Assembly (NCBI GenBank): GCA_002401775.2
Contig: NVUB02000160.1
Span: forward strand, 1 to 56,068
DNA: 56,068 bases
Origin: Ectothiorhodospiraceae bacterium
Lineage (GTDB): Bacteria > Pseudomonadota > Gammaproteobacteria > SZUA-152
Direction of reading: 5' to 3'
The notes below the pieces were generated by a model. That model saw nothing but the letters and a program-made list of their open reading frames with translations. It was not told the DNA's origin and did no database searches. Position numbers and translations under genes: made by a program. Numbering within the stretch: the first letter of the stretch is position 1; every line of letters starts with the position of its first letter. Below, one piece after another: positions 1 through 5,826 of the stretch.

Positions 1-75
1 AACACACGTGACTGGAATCCAGTGGGCAGTGTGACATTGAACCCAGAGAAGGAAGAGCGAAAAGAAGCTGCGTAA
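1..75 (+). CDS. C-terminal end of a truncated unknown protein
   Basis: Frame 1 is open from the window edge to a TAA at 73-75 and gives 24 residues beginning NTRDWNPVGS and ending KEERKEAA. The tail is charged and lysine/glutamate-rich. Too little is present to name a family. It converges directly on the 3' end of the Y1-transposase remnant, which starts at the next base on the other strand. It may be the tail of a gene that the transposon remnant abuts, or a chance open frame. Confidence 0.25.
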   Translation, partial: NTRDWNPVGSVTLNPEKEERKEAA

Positions 76-723
76 TTAAAAAAGGCGACAACTACCTTGA
101 AAAACACCGCCATTAATCCCTGGCGTTCGTTCATAGCCGAGTTTTTGGCAGACTTGTTTGAGTTTTTCGACGGAGCCGACAAGGCCGTTAAAGGGGCTTT
201 CAAAATTTTTGGTGAGATATAGCCAGTGTTTCGCCTCGATGTTTAATCGGTTCAATATAGGTGGGTTGTTTTTAGGTATTGCACCCCGTTTATCATCTCT
301 AAGTATTCGGCCCGTCCAATCAACCAGCTCCAGATAGTCCGTTAACCGAAAGGGCAAACCTTTGGGCATACCTTCTTTGGGGTTCCCAGCAAAAATGAGT
401 AGTTGACTTTCTTGTTGTTGAGGCTGGTGAGGCTGTACCGCCTTCTGGACTTTACTTAGGCGTTTCTGGATGCTGGTGTAAGCCTATCCTTCGGGTGTTT
501 TTACAATGCCTGCACGAATAGGGTTAAGGTCAATATAAGCTAAACAGGCGGCTAGGGCTGGCTCGTCAAGTAAAGTTTGGGATTTAAAGCGACCTTCCCA
601 GAAACCACCTATGCAGCCGTCTTCTTTGTTCGCTTTGCGGGCAATGGTTTCATTCAAAATGCGCATAAACCATCTAATATTCATCAAACGCAGTCGCCAT
701 TCTTCGACGTGTTTATTCAGCAA
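76..723 (-). pseudogene. Y1 (RAYT/IS200-like) transposase, 5'-truncated, in-frame stop
   Basis: Two minus-strand segments (723-484 and 369-76) lie in the same frame and together match the middle and C-terminal parts of the roughly 320-residue Y1-type transposase family associated with REP sequences. Landmarks are WFMRILNETIAR, GFWEGRFKSQ, YIDLNPIRAG, TSIQKRL and, near the end, PPILNRLNIEAKHWLYLT. A TAG at 484-486 falls between KTPEG and AYTSIQ, where relatives read through, so one nonsense codon splits the frame. The N-terminal part with the HUH metal-binding histidines is missing; upstream of about 760 the frame closes and the sequence is unrelated. It cannot encode an active enzyme. Further fragments of the family lie at 3630-3673, 4501-4821 and 11439-11496. 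Confidence 0.8.
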
Positions 724-929
724 CCTTTGCTGGGCCGAACTCCAGATGAGGTTTTTAACTGCTGACTAAGTGGTGCGCTTGGAGTTGAATTCGCCGTTCG
801 TAAGGGGCGCAGTTTTGTACTCAGGCTTCCTCCCCACAACACCTCGCGGGCTTGCAGTTGCCGTCGACTAGTAATTATACTGTCTATAAATAGACAGGCG
901 AATCTCTTACAGAGGACTTTCACCTCATA

Positions 930-1034
930 AGTTCACGCCCATGCTGGGCGCACCAAATCAATCAAGCTCGCCCACAAACAACGTGGGCTTGGACGCTACA
1001 AAAAGCGCAGCTCCACTTATTTCAAACGTTAGAA
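930..1034 (+). other. putative attC-like recombination site
   Basis: This structured spacer precedes the effector gene. It contains two clean hairpins in a row (GCCCA/TGGGC near 936-948 and GCCCAC/GTGGGC near 970-988), then a GGACGCT...AGCGCAGCTCC segment. It ends CACTTATTTCAAACGTTAGAA, with a GTTAGAA core at 1028-1034 resembling the GTTRRRY right end of integron attC sites. An ATAAGT at the left can pair with ACTTAT at the right. The 5' RYYYAAC partner box is not clear, so the assignment rests on general architecture and the small-gene context. Confidence 0.35.
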
Positions 1035-1064
1035 ATATTCACAAACTATTTTGGAGGGGAATAA

Positions 1065-1553
1065 ATGAATAAGATGCCTAAATGGGAAGTCTTAAAGTCT
1101 CATTACCCAATACAGGAAGCAGGTTATGTTTTTAAGAAAATTGGCGGAAAGGCAGAGCTAAATTACGATATCGGTGTTTTTAGCAATGCATGTGCTACAA
1201 GGGTTTCTAAGGCATTAAATGGAACCGGTGGAATTCATTTGGTTCCATATTTTAAAGATATAAATCCTAATGGAAAAGTCGAGTCTCAAGTTTCATCTGG
1301 AAAAAACAAACAGTGGTACATATTTCGTGTACGAATACTGGTAAAACACTTAATTGATAAATATGGTAAGCCAGAGGAAATTAAACCTTTTTAATATAAA
1401 GGAAAACTAAAAGATAGAAAAGGAATTATTGTACTCGTAGTTACAGGATGGTCTGATGCCACTGGCCATGCTGATCTATGGGATGGTTCTCGTTGTTTGT
1501 GGAAGGGATATGGCGGCGCTGCAAACAAAGTACTGTTTTGGGAGGCTTCGTAA
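1065..1553 (+). pseudogene. tae4: Tae4-type T6SS amidase effector with internal stop
   Basis: The frame resembles Tae4, a type VI secretion peptidoglycan amidase (NlpC/P60-like fold) that cleaves the D-Glu/mDAP bond in the target cell's periplasm. The expected catalytic cysteine is at codon 43 (NACATRVSKAL) and the catalytic histidine at codon 135 (GWSDATGHADLWDG). A TAA at 1392-1394 (codon 110) stops translation after EEIKPF, yet the same frame runs on to the TAA at 1551-1553 with clear family similarity (KGIIVLVVTGW, VLFWEAS). Full length would be about 160 codons, normal for the family. As read, the product lacks the histidine and should be inactive. A strong GGAGGGG ribosome site precedes the ATG. 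The start of tai4 follows the final stop with no gap. Low GC and the cassette-like setting suggest acquisition. Confidence 0.72.
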
Positions 1554-1919
1554 ATGAAAAGTTATCGTTTGTCACTTTTATTTATCACTCTTTCACTAGT
1601 GACTACATGCACAACGGCAAATAATAGTGTAAAAAATAGCAATTTAAAACCCGATGAATTATTGGAATTTGCAGAAGCAAACTGCATGTTCTGGTACTTT
1701 AAAAAAATGGACTATGATCTTAAAGATATCAGGGCAATTTCCGGAGGAATAGTTAAGATGGGCTCTTATTCCGCAAACACTTATCAAAATGTAGCACTTT
1801 TGGTTAAAGGATATACTCCAACCTTACTCAGCAAACAGAATGTCGATGTAAATCTCTGGAAATGTTTTAAATTTGGTTCAGATGGTGTGTTTATGGAAAA
1901 GTTAAATAACCTAAAATAA
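1554..1919 (+). CDS. tai4: Tai4-type T6SS amidase immunity protein
   Basis: This 121-residue protein has an N-terminal secretion signal (hydrophobic 5-20, then CTTANNS), which suits a periplasmic inhibitor; the Cys near residue 19 could also be a lipobox cysteine. The mature part, with ANCMFWYFKKMDYD and ISGGIVKMGSYSANTYQNV, resembles the Tai4 immunity family that binds and blocks Tae4. It begins immediately after the last stop of the tae4 frame, with its ribosome site (GGGAGG) inside tae4, so the two were built as an effector-immunity pair. The gene is intact although the effector is interrupted, which would leave it as an orphan immunity gene protecting against attack by kin. Family assignment is from partial similarity and strict gene order. 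Confidence 0.65.
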   Translation: MKSYRLSLLFITLSLVTTCTTANNSVKNSNLKPDELLEFAEANCMFWYFKKMDYDLKDIRAISGGIVKMGSYSANTYQNVALLVKGYTPTLLSKQNVDVNLWKCFKFGSDGVFMEKLNNLK

Positions 1920-1984
1920 TTTCTAAATCGGGTAAGGACTGACAACTAATCAGCCTCCCCACGCAAATGGCAATAGGGCAATAG

Positions 1985-2181
1985 GTCTGTCCCCTAATAC
2001 TAATAATAACGAGGTTTTGGCATGGTTAACTCCTTTAACCAGGATATTTCCTTGATTGAAATATGTTGATCTTGGTTGGTAGTATGTCAATCGTAATTGT
2101 GGGCGTCTGTTTAAGAGTCGCGCTTCGCATAATGCCACAAAAGCCACGCAACTTATCAGCCTGGTGAACTCAGCGTTAGCC
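1985..2181 (+). other. spacer with RAYT 5'-flank-like repeat and attC-like end
   Basis: No gene is visible. The left part (about 1995-2060, with GGTTAACTCCTTTAACCA and GGATATTTCCTTGATTGAAAT) resembles a segment at about 4825-4895 that lies upstream of a RAYT remnant, so it looks like a solo transposon flank. The right part ends AACTCAGCGTTAGCC, with a GTTAGCC core at 2175-2181 that fits the GTTRRRY end of an attC site, immediately before the vapBC operator. The complementary left core box was not found with confidence. Confidence 0.3.
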
Positions 2182-2188
2182 TCTTGAA

Positions 2189-2226
2189 ATCATATGCATG
2201 ATATACTACAATCGTATGCATATCAT
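2189..2226 (+). promoter_or_regulatory. operator of the vapBC module
   Basis: Two 11-bp arms, ATCATATGCAT at 2189-2199 and ATGCATATCAT at 2216-2226, form an inverted repeat with 10 of 11 positions paired, 13 bp before the antitoxin ATG. The position and symmetry fit autoregulation by the VapB-VapC complex, as is general in type II toxin-antitoxin systems. Confidence 0.55.
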
Positions 2227-2238
2227 AGGAGAAGCATT

Positions 2239-2433
2239 ATGAGAACCACCCTTGACTTGCCAGAGGACTTGCTCGATGAAGCAATGAAAATAACTCGCAC
2301 ACCTACAAAAACTGGTGTTATCGTTAGAGCGCTTGAAGAGCTGGTAAGAAAATCAAAAATTTCCAATCTTAAAAAATATAAAGGAAAAATTGATATAGAT
2401 ATTGATCTTGATGAAATAAGAGGTCGTCCTTAA
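2239..2433 (+). CDS. vapB: VapB-family antitoxin
   Basis: The 64-residue protein opens MRTTLDLPEDLLDEAMK, a ribbon-helix-helix style N-terminus of the VapB/DUF2191 antitoxin group, followed by a basic middle and an acidic tail (DIDIDLDEIRGRP) of the kind that wraps a PIN toxin. The ATG at 2239 is preferred over an in-frame codon at 2194 because it has a ribosome site (TAGGAGAAG) and because the upstream codons overlap the palindromic operator. The toxin gene starts 2 bases after its stop, indicating translational coupling. It should neutralise VapC and repress its own promoter through the inverted repeat just upstream. Confidence 0.75.
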   Translation: MRTTLDLPEDLLDEAMKITRTPTKTGVIVRALEELVRKSKISNLKKYKGKIDIDIDLDEIRGRP

Positions 2434-2435
2434 TA

Positions 2436-2810
2436 ATGGTATTAGTAGATACTTCAATTTGGATAGATTATTTTCAAGATGGTAAAAACTCCAGTGATCT
2501 AGAAATTTTAATAGATGAAAACCTTATTGTTACTAATGAAATTATCCTAGCAGAATTAATACCGTATCTAAAAATAAAAAAACAAACGGAAGTTATTAAA
2601 TTGCTCAATGAAGTAAATCAAACACCATTAGACATTCACTGGAAAGAAATCATTCAGTTACAAGTTAAATGCTTAAAATCAGGAGCAAATGGGGTTGGCA
2701 TTCCTGATTTAATAATTGCACAAAATGCCAAACAAAATAATTGTAAGATATACTCTCTTGATAAACATTTTAAACTTCTAAATAAAGTCTTAAAAGTAAA
2801 GCTCCATTAA
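2436..2810 (+). CDS. vapC: VapC-family PIN-domain toxin
   Basis: This 124-residue PIN-domain ribonuclease is normal size for VapC. The acidic metal-binding residues are all visible: Asp in VDTSIWIDYF at the start, Glu in IILAEL near residue 40, Asp in GIPDLIIAQNA near residue 91 and Asp in SLDKHF near residue 107. VapC toxins cleave tRNA or rRNA when released from the antitoxin. The gene lies 2 bases after vapB. It appears intact, unlike several neighbours, consistent with toxin-antitoxin modules stabilising an otherwise decaying region. The RNA target cannot be told from sequence. Confidence 0.8.
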   Translation: MVLVDTSIWIDYFQDGKNSSDLEILIDENLIVTNEIILAELIPYLKIKKQTEVIKLLNEVNQTPLDIHWKEIIQLQVKCLKSGANGVGIPDLIIAQNAKQNNCKIYSLDKHFKLLNKVLKVKLH

Positions 2811-2906
2811 TAAAAAAGCTAATCGGGTAACCGGTGGTCTCTAACCCCCAGCCCCCACGTAGCGCATAAAGCCCCTGAGATTTCAAATAAGCATTCGACA
2901 ATGCTT

Positions 2907-2946
2907 GCTGAATTTGTGTTCCATTTCACTCCAACACAAATTCAGC
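2907..2946. repeat. perfect 14-bp inverted repeat
   Basis: GCTGAATTTGTGTT (2907-2920) and AACACAAATTCAGC (2933-2946) are perfectly complementary around a 12-base loop. A smaller hairpin (AGCATT/AATGCT) lies just to the left. No T-tract follows, so it is not a classical terminator. It lies between vapC and the SLATT-like gene and could be a transcript-stabilising hairpin or part of a recombination site. Confidence 0.6.
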
Positions 2947-2996
2947 CTTTGAAAAAATACTAGGTATAAAACCGTTATATTTTTTAGGATCTAGGA

Positions 2997-3392
2997 ATGG
3001 AAGAGATAATTAAAAATAGAATTTCTGAATGTCAAAGTAAGACTAACGATTATGATCGTTGGCTAAGGATACTACGCGTACCCAATGTTTTCCTTATTGG
3101 CGGAGGTTCCTTATTAGCCTTCCTAGGTGGTGCCGCAATCATCAGTAATAGATTCGATGATATTACAGGTTATATGGCTTTAGTCGGCGGCGCATTAACA
3201 GGACTACATGGTTGGTTTGGTTGCGAAACACACCAGCAAAAATGCCGTTCTATAAGTGCACAATATACTGCACTGAAATTCAAATACGAAGCTCTAGAGC
3301 TTGAAAAAAATAGCAAAGAAGAAAAATTGAAATCCCTAGAACAGCAATATGCTGAGTTTGTATCTGGTGTAGATGTAAAGCCTTGGGTATAA
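2997..3392 (+). CDS. small two-TM SLATT-like membrane protein
   Basis: This 131-residue protein has a soluble N-terminal helix (1-28), two hydrophobic segments (about 30-52, NVFLIGGGSLLAFLGGAAII, and 58-76, YMALVGGALTGLHGWFG), and a long charged C-terminal coiled coil (80-120). This layout resembles SLATT-domain proteins, predicted pore-forming effectors coupled to nucleotide-signalling or conflict systems. No SMODS nucleotidyltransferase, SLOG or reverse transcriptase partner is adjacent, so the role is open. An AGGATCTAGGA ribosome site supports the ATG. It sits in a cassette-like series between VapBC and YefM-YoeB. The alternative is simply an uncharacterised membrane protein. Confidence 0.5.
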   Translation: MEEIIKNRISECQSKTNDYDRWLRILRVPNVFLIGGGSLLAFLGGAAIISNRFDDITGYMALVGGALTGLHGWFGCETHQQKCRSISAQYTALKFKYEALELEKNSKEEKLKSLEQQYAEFVSGVDVKPWV

Positions 3393-3397
3393 ATAAA

Positions 3398-3673
3398 AGT
3401 AAAGAGTAAAGAAGATATCCAAGCTTAAACAGTGACAAAACAAAAAAATATTTCCTGATATCACCGTTATCTTTCGGTGAAAATTTTACTGAATGGTGAA
3501 TATTTTGAGAGGGACGTTACTACAAAGTCCAAAATCAAGAATCATGCTCAAGCGTATTTCTCAGCACAGGCTTATAGTGCAGATTTCGCGTAGGTTTGTT
3601 TTCGTCAGGTAGGAAGGTACTGCTTACAGCCATTTATCCCCGGCGTTCGTTCATAACCGAGTTTTTGGCAGAC
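3398..3673. repeat. direct repeat copy A (RAYT 3' end plus flank)
   Basis: From AGTAAAGAGTAAAG to GTTTTTGGCAGAC this segment matches 4291-4534 with small indels. It contains the last dozen codons of the RAYT transposase (minus strand, about 3634-3673) plus some 230 bp of 3' flank. The match stops abruptly at 3673, where a short segment with CTAACGTTATACG leads into the yoeB stop. The two copies bracket the yefM-yoeB module. Confidence 0.7.
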
Positions 3674-3718
3674 GGTAAAACCGTCAAGTCAATTCTAACG
3701 TTATACGCGAAGGGAGGG

Positions 3719-3973
3719 TTAGTAATGGTATCGGAGTTGAGCGATGAACAAAGAATCATCGCTTACCTTGTAGACGAAGCGATGCTCGTCATTGATGCGC
3801 CGGGACCAATAGCCAGACAAGGCATGCTTTAATGGTTCTGGTTTGCCTATACCTTCGCATGGGGAGCGCCGCACATCTTTTATCAATAGGTTGATGCGCT
3901 TTAGAATCTTTTTGTCGGTTTTTTGCCAGTAAAGGTAGTCGTTCCAGGCGTGCTCCGAGAATATGAGTTTCAC
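3719..3973 (-). CDS. yoeB: YoeB-family toxin (mRNA interferase)
   Basis: The 84-residue protein is a typical YoeB/RelE-fold ribosome-dependent mRNA interferase: MKLIFSEHAWNDYLYWQ at the start, the KILKRINLLIKDVRR helix, GIGKPEPLKHALSGYWSRRI in the middle and RFVYKV near the end. The tail LRYHY keeps the C-terminal histidine-tyrosine of the active site, as does the conserved Glu in GKPEPLK. It overlaps the yefM stop by 4 bases (ATGA), so the two are coupled. Length and motifs are complete and it is expected to be functional. It is transcribed against the other cassette-like genes. Confidence 0.88.
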   Translation of the reverse strand: MKLIFSEHAWNDYLYWQKTDKKILKRINLLIKDVRRSPCEGIGKPEPLKHALSGYWSRRINDEHRFVYKVSDDSLFIAQLRYHY

Positions 3974-4221
3974 TCGTCCAAGTCCTTTTCGAGTCCTTTG
4001 CCTGCTTCGAGCTGGGAGATGGATTCAAAGAGCCTTTTAACGTTTTTTGGGCTTCGTAGTAGGTAGGTAGTCTCCTCTAGAGACTCATAGTCCTCGAGAG
4101 AAAGCATCACAACGGCGCCTTCACTTTTTCGTGTAATAACAATAGGTTCATGGTCTTCGCAAACTTTTTCCATGGTTTTGGCTAGCGTGTTTCTAAGGGC
4201 GGTGTAGCTAAGTGCTTTCAT
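3970..4221 (-). CDS. yefM: YefM-family antitoxin
   Basis: This 83-residue Phd/YefM antitoxin has an N-terminal DNA-binding fold (MKALSYTALRNTLAKTMEKV), a conserved ITRKSEGAVVMLSLEDYESLEET core and a flexible acidic tail (LEKDLDE) that covers the toxin. The ATG at 4221 is chosen over an upstream in-frame codon at 4311 because family members begin at this methionine, a GAGGTTATT ribosome site precedes it, and the upstream stretch contains the operator. It neutralises YoeB and represses the pair. It lies 5' of yoeB with a 4-base overlap, the canonical order. Confidence 0.88.
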   Translation of the reverse strand: MKALSYTALRNTLAKTMEKVCEDHEPIVITRKSEGAVVMLSLEDYESLEETTYLLRSPKNVKRLFESISQLEAGKGLEKDLDE

Positions 4222-4239
4222 GATAATAACCTCATTTCC

Positions 4240-4262
4240 GTACATGTACGCAATAGTGTACA
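4240..4262 (-). promoter_or_regulatory. yefM-yoeB operator
   Basis: An exact TGTACA hexamer (4257-4262) and a near copy TGTACG (4245-4250) have centres exactly 12 bp apart, and the second lies within the palindrome GTACATGTAC (4240-4249). E. coli YefM-YoeB binds paired TGTACA hexamers with the same 12-bp spacing, so autoregulation here appears conserved. Confidence 0.6.
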
Positions 4263-4290
4263 TTACAAATTCACGCATAACAAGGCGCTT

Positions 4291-4534
4291 AGTAAAGAGT
4301 AAAGACGACATCCACGTTTAGAAAGTGACACAACAACAAAATATTTCCTGATACCACTGTTATCTTTCGGTGAATATTTTGAGAGTGGTGGTGCTACAAA
4401 GTCATAAATCAAGCTTGTCCCTCAGCGTAGGCTGATAGTAGTGATTTCGTGTAGAGATTAAGTTTTCGTCAGATAGGAAGGTGCTGCTTACAGCCATTTA
4501 TCACCGGCGTTCGTTCATAACCGAGTTTTGGCAA
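4291..4534. repeat. direct repeat copy B (RAYT 3' end plus flank)
   Basis: This is the second, slightly shorter copy of the 3398-3673 segment, with identical stretches such as ATATTTCCTGATA, GTTATCTTTCGGTGAA and CGGCGTTCGTTCATAACCGAG. Here the match continues into a longer RAYT coding remnant. The copies are about 890 bp apart and in direct orientation around yefM-yoeB. Confidence 0.7.
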
Positions 4535-4821
4535 TCTTGTTTGGGCTTTTCGACGGATCTGATAAGGCCTTTAAAGGGGCTTTCAAAGTTTTTAGTGAGA
4601 TATAAGCAGTGTTTCGTTTCGATGTTTAATCGATTCAATATAGGTGGGATATTTTCAGATATTGTGCTTCGCTTGTTTTCCACCCACTGGCGACGATGTT
4701 CATAATTATTGCCTGACGTTTGATCGACGCACATAAAAATCAGCTCAACTTATCGAGAAACACGTCGGTAAACACAGTGATAGTAGGGCGCAGCCTCTAG
4801 TGAGACTTGAATATAGCGGGG
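4501..4821 (-). pseudogene. internally deleted RAYT transposase remnant
   Basis: Read on the minus strand, the family N-terminus is recognisable (PRYIQVSLEAAPYYHC from about 4821, then CVDQTSGNNYEHRRQWVE). It is joined directly to the family C-terminus (ISENIPPILNRLNIETKH, LYLTKNFESPFKGLI). About 200 central codons, including the catalytic region, are missing. Small frame disruptions also occur near 4760. Both outer ends and flanks are retained while the core is lost, as in a non-autonomous, MITE-like derivative. It complements the copy at 76-723, which lacks the N-terminus. Confidence 0.65.
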
Positions 4822-5267
4822 TTATAGCACGGTTAAGTCCTTTAATCACTATTGATTCCATTAGGCGAGGATATTGTGCTTGATTCAATTTGATGTCAAT
4901 ACGTCAGTTGGATGTCCACTTAACACGGAAAAAATGGATTAGGGCGTTACTAATAAGTTACCTAAAGAGTTACTATTTTTTCAAAAGTTTCCATACATAC
5001 GATGGATGTCCACTCAGCAGATATTAACAAGAAAAGCGGTTACATGTCCTTTTCTATATCCCACGAAGGTCAAAGTAGCTAATAACCACATGCACTCGGG
5101 CAAAATAAAGCTACTCCGCTTCGCTCTGTATCTTTCCGGAAGTTAAACTGAAGTAAACTGGACACCCATCATAAAGAAATCACTACTAAAAAATATTTAT
5201 CCGTTTTCATTACAGTTATTGTACCCTTTGTGAGGGCTTATCATGGGTGTGCCGTTAAGCTGTGCTG
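4822..5267. other. gene-free stretch with short repeats
   Basis: No coding potential was seen. The part to about 4895 is the RAYT 5' flank, similar to 1995-2060. TGGATGTCCACT occurs at about 4909-4920 and again at 5003-5014, and a related inverted form (TGGACACCCATC) lies near 5159. These look like ends of small lost elements, but no full element can be assembled. Confidence 0.4.
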
Positions 5268-5483
5268 TTATTTCGTGACCATTCCAAATTGACTTTTTCG
5301 CTGATACCAAAATACACTATGTAGATATGAAACAACAAATTTTACTGCCGTAACAGCGAATCCAGCTTGCAGTGCAGATAAAACGTCCCCACCATTTTCG
5401 ATATAAAGCGCAGTACATGATGCAGCGTACAGGGGGAAAAATAAAGTAGAAACTCTAAGCACATTTTTTAAAGATTTATTCAT
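5268..5483 (-). CDS. small two-TM protein, DUF2061-like
   Basis: From the ATG at 5483 this predicts 71 residues with two hydrophobic helices (about 9-27 and 34-52) and a basic C-terminus. The second helix ends VVSYLHSVFWYQRK, recalling the YYLHERVW signature of DUF2061 membrane proteins of unknown function. The first helix begins at a VLRVSTL stretch that parallels the family's WRV start. An earlier in-frame codon at 5546 exists, but the start at MNKSLKNVL suits the family better. It stands alone between transposon debris and the monooxygenase gene. The assignment is tentative. Confidence 0.42.
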   Translation of the reverse strand: MNKSLKNVLRVSTLFFPLYAASCTALYIENGGDVLSALQAGFAVTAVKFVVSYLHSVFWYQRKSQFGMVTK

Positions 5484-5826
5484 GGCTGTATATTTACGCT
5501 TATTTAAAGAATTAGTTGTTGTGGTCTTAGTCAGAAATTTTTCCAAGTTTGATACTTTCCACTCAATGGTATTGATTATTAGTGTGCCACTAGCAACTAA
5601 AGATTATTTACCTGGGCAACCAAAATATCTCTTCTTTTTTATTGATTCCACACAATTTAAAAACCGTGATAAACAACTTGCCCATTCGTTACATTTTAGA
5701 TAACGATAAAATATTCACACATACAACAAACTAGAACAACTGATTTCCTGCACCCACCATTGGCCAACTTTATCGCTATTAGAACCCGGATGCGTTAGTA
5801 GCGCACGTCCAGATCTATGCCGAATT

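Noticed and set aside
717-923. Minus-strand 68-codon frame overlapping the RAYT 5' end
   Set aside because: It has no recognisable family, lies out of frame with the RAYT remnant, and its composition is that of non-coding flank.
2997-3392. SLATT-like gene as part of a CBASS operon
   Set aside because: No cyclase, SLOG or accessory gene is adjacent; only the membrane protein is present.
3596-3832. Plus-strand 78-codon frame across the repeat and yoeB
   Set aside because: It overlaps yoeB on the opposite strand and runs through a RAYT 3' remnant; no start signal.
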